From NCBI RefSeq assembly GCF_004124315.2, contig NZ_CP096889.1, positions 184,001 through 248,000 of the forward strand: a stretch of DNA of 64,000 nt, in the 5' to 3' direction. Shown here piece after piece: positions 37,840 through 46,237 of this stretch. Within the stretch, counting starts at the first letter, position 1. Each line of letters starts with the position of its first letter. The notes under the pieces were generated by a model. It searched no databases. It saw only the letters and a program-made list of their open reading frames with translations, and was not told the DNA's origin. The stretch is from Bacillus cabrialesii (lineage in GTDB: Bacteria > Bacillota > Bacilli > Bacillales > Bacillaceae). The translations under genes were made by a program, and so were the position numbers.

Positions 37840-38838
37840 TCATTGAGAAACTAAATACTCCTTAATCAACTGCCACCTGTCACGAGCATTCATGATGAAC
37901 TCCGATGTGATTGCTACAATCAGGTTTTTCTCCGGAATACAGCAGATCACATTCCCGCCATCACCCAGTGCTGAGTAAGAGAAAACACCGGCCTCATCAC
38001 GAAGCCACCATAGATAACCATAGTTATTGGCGTTCATCTTTGTTGATTCGTCAATCCATGACTCAGGAATGATCTTTTGGTTGTTCCAAATACCGTGATT
38101 CAAATAAAGATAACCAAACCTAGCCATATCCCGCGAAGTCAGCGTAAGCCCCCATCCTCCGGTTGAGTTTCCGTCTGGATCATTCACCCATCCCTTCACG
38201 TCTTTTCCGAAGAGATCGTCAAAGCCGAATGATTTCATTTCATAATGCGGAATTTCTTTCATGCCGATCGGTTTAAATAAGTACTCGTTGGCAAATTCGC
38301 GGGCGCTTTTGCCTGTGGTGCGGGTGATGATGGCTGACAGCAGGTGTGCGCCCGCGGTGGAGTATTTAAATGTGCCGATTGTTCCTCCTTGACCCAGCAT
38401 ATCGAGCGTATAGGTGATCCAATCAGGCTGCATGCACATCTTGTCGAGCGGTTCTTGCCAGTCTTTAAATGGATATGGAGCTGTCATCGTGAGAAGGTGG
38501 CGTAGGGTGATGTCTTGTTTTTGTTTATTATAAGGACCCGGGACGTATTCTGGGAAAAAGTCGAGTGCGTTTTGGTCGACACTTTTTATGTATCCTGCAT
38601 GTATCGCAATCCCAATAAGAGCTGATATGATACTTTTGGTTACTGATGCTACATGATGCGTATCATTCGGTCCATAGCTATGATAATAGCGCTCAAAAGC
38701 GACGTATCCATTTTTTACAACCACCATACCGTTTATATTGCTGTATTCGGACTTGATTTTAAGGTCAAGCTCAGACAGTTTTTCGGCGTTCATGCCTAGG
38801 GCTGCCGGGCCTGCAGTTGGCCAGTCGTTTCTTTGCAT
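37840..38838 (-). CDS. beta-lactamase-fold serine hydrolase
   Basis: A 332-residue penicillin-binding-protein-like (class C beta-lactamase fold) hydrolase. The nucleophile motif SVTK occurs in HHVASVTKSIISAL (about residue 66). The second motif is YSTAG (FKYSTAGAHLLS) and GDGG near residue 290 is the likely third motif. No signal peptide is visible, so it is probably cytoplasmic. It lies 5 bp after a MerR regulator gene, hence is co-expressed. The substrate is unknown; ester or amide hydrolysis of a small molecule is likely. Confidence 0.85.
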   Translation of the reverse strand: MQRNDWPTAGPAALGMNAEKLSELDLKIKSEYSNINGMVVVKNGYVAFERYYHSYGPNDTHHVASVTKSIISALIGIAIHAGYIKSVDQNALDFFPEYVPGPYNKQKQDITLRHLLTMTAPYPFKDWQEPLDKMCMQPDWITYTLDMLGQGGTIGTFKYSTAGAHLLSAIITRTTGKSAREFANEYLFKPIGMKEIPHYEMKSFGFDDLFGKDVKGWVNDPDGNSTGGWGLTLTSRDMARFGYLYLNHGIWNNQKIIPESWIDESTKMNANNYGYLWWLRDEAGVFSYSALGDGGNVICCIPEKNLIVAITSEFIMNARDRWQLIKEYLVSQ

Positions 38839-38843
38839 GACCG

Positions 38844-39674
38844 TTACCTCTCTTTTTTCTTTATTGGAAAATACACTTCAGTCACAATATTCTCTGGGAC
38901 ATCAGCTTGCTGGTGATCGGTTACATACACTTCATAGGGTGATTGCGCCAATTCATAGCCCTTATCTTCGACCCATTCCCTTAGCTTAGCGTATACCGCT
39001 GTCAATTCTGCATAGGGGCCCTTTAATACAGACTTTGCGCAAAGGCCTGCGCGCAAATCTCTTGTTCCAGTAACAGTCTCCTCTATTGGAATCGCAAACT
39101 CTGTATCATTGCCGGCAGGGTTGTATTCAGGGCTGTGATAAATTGTCATGGGCGTACCGAGCAAGGTAAGTTTATCAACGGCAATTCTTTCATATAGTCT
39201 GCTAAAATACTTCTCATATCCTAAGGCGTAGTCATCACTGCTCAGCATTTGGCGTATATAAAGAATGTTCATTGGCTGGGTTTCGGCAAGCATTACTTCT
39301 ATATCGTCAAACCATGACATCATTGATTTGCCCTTCTCTGCACGTTGCATATCTTGGTTCATTTGTGTAAGAGTATATTCATAAGCATGGATCTTTGCCT
39401 GTACTTCTTGTCTTTTTCGCTCAAGGCCGAAAATTAGCTTTTCTTCTGCCTGATCCTCATCTGTATCGAGAATGGTTTTGATTTCTTCCAGTGAAAAGCG
39501 ATACGACTTTAAACGGTTAATCAAGAGCATTTCTTTCAGCTGCCTGATAGAATAATATCGATATCCATTTTCAGGGTTAATGTCCTCAGGGTGGATTAAT
39601 CCAATTTCATCATAGTATCGCAGTGTTTTTGTTGATACTTTGCATATCTTTGAAAATTCACCGATCGATAGCAA
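38844..39674 (-). CDS. MerR-family regulator with GyrI-like effector domain
   Basis: A regulator of about 277 residues. The MerR winged helix is at about 3-70 (SIGEFSKICKVSTKTLRYYDE, then PENGYRYYSIRQ), followed by a coiled coil at about 75-115. A C-terminal AraC-binding/GyrI-like small-molecule domain covers about 125-275, as in BltR/BmrR-type multidrug sensors. The open frame runs to 39725, but GGAGGTGAT precedes a TTG at 39672-39674 with seven-base spacing, so that start is chosen. It probably controls itself and the serine hydrolase gene in response to a ligand. Confidence 0.83.
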   Translation of the reverse strand: MLSIGEFSKICKVSTKTLRYYDEIGLIHPEDINPENGYRYYSIRQLKEMLLINRLKSYRFSLEEIKTILDTDEDQAEEKLIFGLERKRQEVQAKIHAYEYTLTQMNQDMQRAEKGKSMMSWFDDIEVMLAETQPMNILYIRQMLSSDDYALGYEKYFSRLYERIAVDKLTLLGTPMTIYHSPEYNPAGNDTEFAIPIEETVTGTRDLRAGLCAKSVLKGPYAELTAVYAKLREWVEDKGYELAQSPYEVYVTDHQQADVPENIVTEVYFPIKKKER

Positions 39675-39809
39675 GCGATCACCTCCATGCTCCAAATGTA
39701 CACCTTTCCGTAAGGGCAAAGTCAAATGTCAAAATAAAATCTTTCCAAAATTAATCAGAAATTTATTTTCATATCGTATCCTTTCCTTATCACGTGAAAG
39801 GAGCAACAT

Positions 39810-40787
39810 ATGAAAACATTATGGAAAGTCCTAAAGATCGTTTTTGGCGGCCTGGCTGCTTTGGTTTTGCTAGTTTCCGTCTCCGTTTTTATTTATCACC
39901 ATTACCAGCTAAATAAGGAGGCGGCACTGTTAAAAGGCAAAGGCACAGTAGTCGATGTTGATGGGAAAAAGATGAATGTGTACGAAGAGGGAAGCGGGAA
40001 GGACACGTTTGTGTTTATGTCCGGCTCGGGGATTGCTGCGCCTGCTTATGAGATGAAAGGTTTGTACAGCAAATTTTCAAAAGAAAATAAGATTGCTGTT
40101 GTAGATCGGGCAGGTTATGGATACAGTGATGTGTCTAACGATGACAGAGATATTGATACGGTACTGGAACAGACAAGGAAAGCGCTTATGAAAAGCGGGA
40201 ATAAGCCTCCTTATATTTTAATGCCTCATTCCATATCAGGCATCGAGGCGATTTATTGGGCGCAGAAATATCCTAAGGAAATCAAGGCCATTATTGCGAT
40301 GGATATTGGCTTGCCTCAGCAGTATGTCACGTATAAGTTGAGCGGGATTGACAGACTGAAAGTGAGAGGATTCCATCTGTTAACGTCGATTGGCTTTCAT
40401 CGGTTTATGTCTTCCGCTGTATATAATCCCGAGGTGATTCGCCAGTCGTTTTTAACCGATAAAGAAAAAGAAGTCTATAAAGCCATTAACTTTAAGCAAT
40501 TTTTTAATGCTGATATGGAGCATGAGCTTTTACAGTCTTACCAAAACGGCAGGAAATCTGTAAATCTGCCGGCGCCAAAAGAAACTCCCGTCTTGATTTT
40601 AGATGCGGTCTCTGACCAAAATAGAAACTCAAAATATGCCATACAAAACAGAAAAGATTATGAAGCGTTTGCGGCTCAATTCAATACAGCCGATATAAAG
40701 GAACTGAGGGGTACACACAGTATTTATTTATATCAGCCTGATCAAATATATAAACTTTCCATGGAGTTTATGAGAAAGGTTCGCTAG
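39810..40787 (+). CDS. ybdG: YbdG, membrane-anchored alpha/beta hydrolase
   Basis: A 325-residue protein. An N-terminal membrane segment at about 9-30 is followed by an alpha/beta-hydrolase domain. The nucleophile elbow is PHSISGIEA (about residue 141), an oxyanion-region segment is FMSGSGIAAP, and a late His lies in RGTHSIYLYQ. The active site probably faces outside. It ends one base before ybdJ, so it belongs to the same transcript as the two-component system. The substrate is unknown. Confidence 0.8.
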   Translation: MKTLWKVLKIVFGGLAALVLLVSVSVFIYHHYQLNKEAALLKGKGTVVDVDGKKMNVYEEGSGKDTFVFMSGSGIAAPAYEMKGLYSKFSKENKIAVVDRAGYGYSDVSNDDRDIDTVLEQTRKALMKSGNKPPYILMPHSISGIEAIYWAQKYPKEIKAIIAMDIGLPQQYVTYKLSGIDRLKVRGFHLLTSIGFHRFMSSAVYNPEVIRQSFLTDKEKEVYKAINFKQFFNADMEHELLQSYQNGRKSVNLPAPKETPVLILDAVSDQNRNSKYAIQNRKDYEAFAAQFNTADIKELRGTHSIYLYQPDQIYKLSMEFMRKVR

Positions 40788-40788
40788 G

Positions 40789-41460
40789 ATGAAGGGTTAT
40801 CAGATTTTAATCGTGGAAGACGATGTAATGATTGGCGATCTGCTGCAAAAGATTTTGCAGCGTGAGGGCTATCATGTGATATGGAAGACCGATGGAGCGG
40901 ATGTGCTTTCGGTCATACAGAAGGTGGATTTGGTCATTATGGATGTGATGCTGCCGGGTGAAGACGGCTATCAAATATCTGCAAAAATCAAAAAGCTGGG
41001 GCTGCGCATTCCGGTCATTTTTCTATCGGCTCGCAATGACATGGACAGCAAGCTCCAAGGTTTGCAGATCGGCGAGGATTATATGGTGAAGCCCTTTGAT
41101 CCGAGAGAACTGCTGTTAAGAATGCAGAATATGCTTGAGCATCATTATGGAACCTTTACGCAAATCAAGCACTTGTATATTGATGCGGAAACCAAAAAAG
41201 TGTTCAATGAAAGCCTGCATGATGAGGTGTTGTTTACTGCCATTGAGCGGAAAATTTTCTTTTATTTATATGAAAATAGGGACAGCACCCTGACAAAGGA
41301 TCATTTCTTTGAATATCTGTGGCAGCTCGAAGACAGAAACCCGAATATTGTCAATGTACACATTAAAAAAATCAGAGCCAAAATCAATGATCAAGCGGGT
41401 GAGATTATTGAAAATATATATGGAGAAGGGTATCGGCTGAATACCGTTGTGAAGAAATGA
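40789..41460 (+). CDS. ybdJ: YbdJ, OmpR-type response regulator
   Basis: A 223-residue response regulator. The receiver domain has acidic EDD near residue 10, the phospho-accepting Asp in DLVIMDVMLPGEDGY (about 50) and Lys in YMVKPFDP. The C-terminal OmpR winged helix (about 130-222) ends IKKIRAKINDQAGEIIENIY. It overlaps the kinase gene by 4 bp. Target genes are unknown; ybdG is an obvious candidate. Confidence 0.92.
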   Translation: MKGYQILIVEDDVMIGDLLQKILQREGYHVIWKTDGADVLSVIQKVDLVIMDVMLPGEDGYQISAKIKKLGLRIPVIFLSARNDMDSKLQGLQIGEDYMVKPFDPRELLLRMQNMLEHHYGTFTQIKHLYIDAETKKVFNESLHDEVLFTAIERKIFFYLYENRDSTLTKDHFFEYLWQLEDRNPNIVNVHIKKIRAKINDQAGEIIENIYGEGYRLNTVVKK

Positions 41461-42443
41461 AGTTAAAGACAAAATATATGTTGTTATTATTTACGGCTGT
41501 CATTAGTGTGCCGGTGCTATTGCTGGCAGTTAGTATTTTGATGTCTGTCATTTATGACAGCATGTTTAAATCAATGAATCACGGCATGCCTTTTCATAGG
41601 TCTTTTGCGTATCCGGCAATGCTCGTTGTATTTTTGTTATCACTCTTATTGTTGGCTTTTTTATTTTCGAAGTCGATTCATTCTCTGCTGCATAAAATCA
41701 ATCTATTACATCATACCATTCGGCATCTGGCGAGTGATCAAAAGGTGCCGGATAAAATAGAAGTGAAACGCGCTGATGAAATCGGAGAGCTGATCAAGTC
41801 GGTCAATTTGTTGATTGAACGGACGACATATCGTGAACTGGAATTGAAACAGCAGGAGGAAATCAAAAAGGAGCTTTTGCAAAAACTGCGTCATGACATT
41901 AACACACCTTTAACAGCTCTCAGGCTGCAGTTGTTTTATTTGGAAGGCCAATGTCATGATCAGGCCGTATTCGAATCGTTGTATCAGCAAATTGAATATA
42001 TCTCGAAATTAACCAATGAATTCAATCTATATTCCGCCGAGACGCTAGAAAGTTCTTATATCGTAAATGAAGAAGTGCGTCTTAACGAGCTGTTAGAAAC
42101 AGCGGTGAAAAAGTGGGATTATTTATATAGTATGAATGGGATTGAATTGCACTTTAAGCCGGCAGATCAAGATGTGATATGGATGAGCAACGTGTTATGG
42201 ATGCAAAGGCTGTTTGATAATATTTTTCAAAATACGTTAAAGCATTCAAAAGCTGAAAAGATGGAAGTCACGATCGAAGATGGCACTGTTTCTATTCGTG
42301 ATGATGGTATTGGATTTGATCAGAATGAGAATAGTGAGGGGCTTGGGTTAAAGATTATTGAGGATATATGCAGGCTGCTTCATATTAATTATCATTTAAA
42401 AGCAGATAAAACAGGAACTTGTTTCAATTTTAAAAAAAGATAA
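41457..42443 (+). CDS. ybdK: YbdK, sensor histidine kinase
   Basis: A 328-residue kinase. Two membrane helices lie at about 7-28 and 53-73, with a very short extracellular loop between them (SMNHGMPFHRSF). A HAMP-like linker follows, then the H-box LRHDINTPLTALR (about 145), N-box DNIFQNTLKHSK and G-boxes DDGIGF and GLGLKI. The small loop suggests it senses membrane events, like antibiotic-sensing intramembrane kinases; this is inference. Partner of YbdJ. Confidence 0.92.
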   Translation: MKLKTKYMLLLFTAVISVPVLLLAVSILMSVIYDSMFKSMNHGMPFHRSFAYPAMLVVFLLSLLLLAFLFSKSIHSLLHKINLLHHTIRHLASDQKVPDKIEVKRADEIGELIKSVNLLIERTTYRELELKQQEEIKKELLQKLRHDINTPLTALRLQLFYLEGQCHDQAVFESLYQQIEYISKLTNEFNLYSAETLESSYIVNEEVRLNELLETAVKKWDYLYSMNGIELHFKPADQDVIWMSNVLWMQRLFDNIFQNTLKHSKAEKMEVTIEDGTVSIRDDGIGFDQNENSEGLGLKIIEDICRLLHINYHLKADKTGTCFNFKKR

Positions 42444-42448
42444 ATTGT

Positions 42449-42482
42449 AAACCCCTTAGTAAGTATATGCAAGGGGTTTTTT
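42449..42482 (+). terminator. ybdGJK terminator
   Basis: AAACCCCTT / AAGGGGTTT stem with a T6 run, directly after the ybdK stop. It marks the left edge of the rhi insertion. Confidence 0.85.
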
Positions 42483-42633
42483 AAACTGTTCAATATATAA
42501 AAAATTAATAGAATGCAAGTGGTATGTTAAGGATGAAGAGTTAAAAAAGGTGTTTAAATCACTTTTGGAAACTTTTGCAAGAGTTCAGTTCATGAAGAAT
42601 AATATGCGCTTATATAATAAAGTGTTAAGATTA

Positions 42634-43521
42634 TTACATTTTTTCTTTTCTTATCAGTTCAATAAAATTAAATGCCGATGTCGAGATGACATCATCATTT
42701 CTCCAGCATAACGAAATAGGATTAGTAACATCCACATGTTCCACATTAATTCTTTTAACGTCTCCTCTTGATATATAGCTATTGACTTCAAGCGAAGAAA
42801 CAAATGTTACACCATACCCTTCTATGACAGTGTTAATGGTTTCATTTAACCCGTTCATTTGTAATCCTGTACATGGCTTATTTACATTGAAAAGATTGCA
42901 TAAAGAGAACAATAACTCTCTAGAAAAACTCCCTTCCTCACGAAAAACAAACGGTTCGTTTACAATGTCCTCTAATTTTATAGTTTGTTCTGCATATTTA
43001 TGTTTATTATTGGAGATAAATAACATTTCATCCTCCAATAATAATGTACTGCTAATGTGTTTATTAAACGTCCTGTTTCCCCCAATAATACCGAGGTCAG
43101 CCTTATAATTTACTAATTGATTTATGGCTTCTGTTGAATTGACTGTGGTCATTTCCACATCAACATCAGGGTAATCTCCTTTAAAACGGCTGATCCACTT
43201 TGGGAGCAAAAAATTAGCTGGTAAACTAGTTGCCACGATGTGCAGCTTTCCTACAGAGCCTTCTTTTAGATGTTCCAAGAAGGATTCAATCTCATTTTGA
43301 AGCGAGAATAATCTCTTTGCTTGTTTAGCAAGCTGGAGTCCTGTTTGTGTTAAAAGAATTCCTCTTCCATTAGGGCTAAGCAAAGTCAGTCCAATTTCTT
43401 TCTCAAGTTTTTTAATCTGAGATGTCACGGCAGGCTGACTTATATTTAGTTTTTTGGCGGCACATGTGACATTTCCTTCCTCAGCTACGGTGTAGAACAG
43501 TCTCAATGCATGAAGATTCAT
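42634..43521 (-). CDS. rhiA: RhiA, LysR-type regulator of the rhizocticin cluster
   Basis: A 295-residue LysR regulator. The N-terminal HTH is about residues 1-60 (LHALRLFYTVAEEGNVTCAA, then LNISQPAVTSQIKKLEKEIG). A substrate-binding domain of the CysB/CbbR kind follows (from about 90). It is divergent from rhiB, with a 155-bp shared promoter gap holding a palindrome around a T-N11-A element. It is the expected pathway regulator of the phosphonate operon. The inducer is not known. Confidence 0.85.
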   Translation of the reverse strand: MNLHALRLFYTVAEEGNVTCAAKKLNISQPAVTSQIKKLEKEIGLTLLSPNGRGILLTQTGLQLAKQAKRLFSLQNEIESFLEHLKEGSVGKLHIVATSLPANFLLPKWISRFKGDYPDVDVEMTTVNSTEAINQLVNYKADLGIIGGNRTFNKHISSTLLLEDEMLFISNNKHKYAEQTIKLEDIVNEPFVFREEGSFSRELLFSLCNLFNVNKPCTGLQMNGLNETINTVIEGYGVTFVSSLEVNSYISRGDVKRINVEHVDVTNPISLCWRNDDVISTSAFNFIELIRKEKM

Positions 43522-43597
43522 CGTTCATCTCTCCATTCATAAAAAATAATTATGATTACAAAAAATATATATATTAGAATTTTCCATAAATACATAT

Positions 43598-43615
43598 TAT
43601 TATAAATTCATAATA
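43598..43615. promoter_or_regulatory. palindrome in rhiA-rhiB gap, candidate LysR site
   Basis: TATTAT-AAATTC-ATAATA is a perfect 6-6-6 inverted repeat enclosing T-N11-A spacings typical of LysR boxes. It lies 76 bases before rhiA and 61 before rhiB. The region is A/T-rich, so chance cannot be excluded. Confidence 0.45.
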
Positions 43616-43662
43616 TAACAACTTCAATAAATTACTATTTTAGGTGGTGAGAGGACAGCTTG

Positions 43663-43680
43663 ATGTCTAGCGAAATATGA
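43663..43680 (+). CDS. five-codon ORF overlapping the rhiB start
   Basis: ATG TCT AGC GAA ATA TGA, preceded by AGAGGA at seven bases. Its TGA overlaps the rhiB ATG (ATGA at 43677-43680). rhiB has no SD of its own, so ribosomes finishing this mini-ORF probably start rhiB (translational coupling). No data show that the peptide accumulates. Confidence 0.5.
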   Translation: MSSEI

Positions 43681-44978
43681 AATTTGTATGTATCGACTGT
43701 GGCCGGGAAATGTCTTCTGATGATTTTAATTATCAATGTTCTTGTAGTGGACTTGTAGATATTGTTCATGATTTTTCTCATTACGATACCGACTTTTTAA
43801 AGCATGTATTTCATGAACGCCTATCTGAACGTATGTCTGTTTTTGCAAGCGGAGTATGGAGATATAAAGAACTTATATATCCAGATTTGCCAGTTGAAAG
43901 TGTCGTTACAAAATATGAAGGGAACACAGGGTTATACAGCTCTGAGATGCTATCAAATTATACCGGGTTGAGAAAGGTATATCTAAAGGCGCAAAGTGAA
44001 AACCCCAGCGGTTCTTTTAAGGATAACGGCATGACTGTTGCTGTTTCACATGGCAAACATTTAGGTTATGAAAAATACGCTTGTACTTCTACCGGAAATA
44101 CTTCTTCATCATTGGGAATGTATGCCTCTATTGCAAATGCTGCGTCCTACGTTTTTGTACCGGATAAAGAAATTTCAATTAATAAGGTATTGCAAACAGC
44201 AGCTTACGGTGGAAATGTATTTAGTATTCCGGGTACTTATGATGACGGTATCAGGTTTTTGGAAAAGTATAATGGTGACTTTGGTTTTTATATATGCAAT
44301 TCTATTAATCCATTCAGAATTGAAGGGCAAAAGAGCATTATTTTTGAGATAGCTCAATATCTAGACTGGGAATTGCCTGATTGGATTATTGTTCCTGGCG
44401 GTGCTCTTAGTAATGCAACAGCTTTAGGGAAAGGACTCCGCGATTTATATGCTTTAAACTTCATTGACAAGATGCCTCGGGTCGCTATCATACAAGCGGA
44501 AGGCGCTAGCCCATTTCATCAGATGGTTAGTGAAAATAAAGGAACCCTTGAACCGGAACCATTTCCGTACACTAGAGCTTCTGCATTGAATATAGGAAAT
44601 CCTCCTAGCTGGAAAAAAGCAAGAAAGGTTTTAGAAGATACAAATGGAATCACTGTATCTGTTACTGATGAAGACATTCTTGATGCAAAAGCAATAATCG
44701 ACAGAACAGGAGTGGGCTGTGAGCCTGCCTCTGCCTCTACTGTAGCAGGACTCCGTCAATTGAGGTCACAGCAGGTAATAGACAAAGATGAATCTGTTTT
44801 ATGTATTTTAACAGGCAATATATTAAAAGATACTGGAGCTCTTCACGATTATCACTTTGGAAAAGACTTAAACGGCAAGTTTAAAAACAATATTAAATCT
44901 ACCGAGCTATCTTTGGCTGAGATAAAATCAGCGATGGAGACGATTAGTGATTTGAATGGTTTATTAAAGAGTCATTAA
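43677..44978 (+). CDS. rhiB: RhiB, threonine-synthase-like PLP enzyme
   Basis: A 433-residue fold-type II PLP enzyme of the threonine synthase family. The N-terminal zinc ribbon has Cys5, Cys8, Cys21 and Cys23. The PLP lysine is in PSGSFKDNGM (Lys115), and the phosphate loop region is STGNTSSSLGM. Threonine synthase is the known target of the APPA warhead. RhiB may therefore either perform the final beta,gamma-elimination that forms the C=C bond of APPA, or serve as a resistant enzyme; the pathway position fits the first. Start fixed by an in-frame stop just upstream at 43668-43670. Confidence 0.9.
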   Translation: MKFVCIDCGREMSSDDFNYQCSCSGLVDIVHDFSHYDTDFLKHVFHERLSERMSVFASGVWRYKELIYPDLPVESVVTKYEGNTGLYSSEMLSNYTGLRKVYLKAQSENPSGSFKDNGMTVAVSHGKHLGYEKYACTSTGNTSSSLGMYASIANAASYVFVPDKEISINKVLQTAAYGGNVFSIPGTYDDGIRFLEKYNGDFGFYICNSINPFRIEGQKSIIFEIAQYLDWELPDWIIVPGGALSNATALGKGLRDLYALNFIDKMPRVAIIQAEGASPFHQMVSENKGTLEPEPFPYTRASALNIGNPPSWKKARKVLEDTNGITVSVTDEDILDAKAIIDRTGVGCEPASASTVAGLRQLRSQQVIDKDESVLCILTGNILKDTGALHDYHFGKDLNGKFKNNIKSTELSLAEIKSAMETISDLNGLLKSH

Positions 44979-45025
44979 TTAAAAAACAGTACAAGAGAGG
45001 AGGAAAAGCAATCAGTACTTTAATA

Positions 45026-46237
45026 TTGAATAAAACGTCATATTCTAAATCTCCGTATGATTTATGGCTAAAGGATTTAGAAGAACCTGTTGTAATGCTA
45101 ACTTCAACTGAACGAATGAACGAATGCCAAAACTATGATCAGATCGAGTCATTTGATGAGTATCCGGTTAATGGATGTATTGAAATAAGAGCGTTGAAAT
45201 TACATGAAACATATAGATTTAACACAATAATTGCAATGTCTGAGTATGACCTTTTAAGAGCAGGCAAACTTCGTACTCATTTAGGATTGCGCGGGCAGTC
45301 TTACGAGAGTGCATTATTGTTTCGGGACAAAGTTTTAATGAAACAATGTTTAGAAGAAGCTGGGATACCTGTTCCTCATTACCGGAAAATTGAATCTCCT
45401 GTTGACCTGTACCTTTTTGTACAGCAGTTTGGTTTTCCGGTAGTCGTTAAGCCAATAGATGGGTCGGGATCTGTCGATACAAAGGTGCTGAAAAATGAAT
45501 CAGATATGATGGAATACCTATCTAAGGGTCTTGATAGAAATGTTGAAGTGGAAACGTTTGTAGATGGTGATATGTACCACATTGATGGGCTTAAGATAGA
45601 CGGGCATATCATATTAAATTGGCCCTCTCGGTATATAAACGGATGTTTGGCTTTCCAGGAGGAACAATTTTTAGCCAGTTATCAGCTTGGCGCCGACAAC
45701 CCTTTGACCTCGAGATTAATTGATATTGTTGAAAAAGCACTAAAGGTGCTGTCATCCCCAGAAACAACTACTTTTCACGCGGAAGTGTTTCATACTCCGG
45801 ATGATAAGCTAGTGTTTTGTGAAATAGCTAGCCGAACTGGAGGGGGGTTGATACGTGAGGCTATTCAGCAAAGCTTTGGTTTTGACTTGAATGAAATTTG
45901 TGTAAAAAAACAGTGCGGCCTACCCCATGAGATTCCAGGTTATCCACAGCTTAAAATGGGGCCAAAACCCTTAAGCGGGTGGATATTGATCCCTCCTAAA
46001 TACGGGCGGTTGGTCAAAATTCCTTCAATTCCTTTTGAGAATTGGGTAACGAAGCAAAAAGTATCTGCTAAAGAAGGGGAGGTTTTTCAAGGTGCTTCTT
46101 CTAGTGTAGATGTTGTATCGAGTTACTTAATTAAAGGGGATACCGAAGATGTACTGATTAATAGAATTCATCAAGTTGCGACATGGTGTACCGAGAATAT
46201 GGTTTGGGAAGATCAATCAACGTGGTCTCTCAAATAA
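45026..46237 (+). CDS. rhiC: RhiC, ATP-grasp amino acid ligase
   Basis: A carboxylate-amine ligase of about 403 residues. The ATP-grasp domain (about 110-310) has the strand FPVVVKPIDGSGS (ATP-binding Lys) and catalytic acidic residues in FCEIASRTGGGLI. It belongs to the L-amino acid ligase group used to make rhizocticin di/tripeptides. The TTG given is the first ordinary start codon, but the strong SD AGGAGG lies 24 bases upstream. An in-frame ATC at 45011 at ideal spacing would add ISTLI, completing the first beta-strand. See findings. Its 3' end overlaps the longest reading of rhiD. Confidence 0.88.
   Translation: MNKTSYSKSPYDLWLKDLEEPVVMLTSTERMNECQNYDQIESFDEYPVNGCIEIRALKLHETYRFNTIIAMSEYDLLRAGKLRTHLGLRGQSYESALLFRDKVLMKQCLEEAGIPVPHYRKIESPVDLYLFVQQFGFPVVVKPIDGSGSVDTKVLKNESDMMEYLSKGLDRNVEVETFVDGDMYHIDGLKIDGHIILNWPSRYINGCLAFQEEQFLASYQLGADNPLTSRLIDIVEKALKVLSSPETTTFHAEVFHTPDDKLVFCEIASRTGGGLIREAIQQSFGFDLNEICVKKQCGLPHEIPGYPQLKMGPKPLSGWILIPPKYGRLVKIPSIPFENWVTKQKVSAKEGEVFQGASSSVDVVSSYLIKGDTEDVLINRIHQVATWCTENMVWEDQSTWSLK

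Noticed and set aside
42490..42633. Open frame reading KWYVKDEELKKVF after the ybdK terminator
   Set aside because: It has no start codon or SD and runs into the antisense of rhiA; it could be a remnant at the rhi insertion edge, but nothing supports coding.
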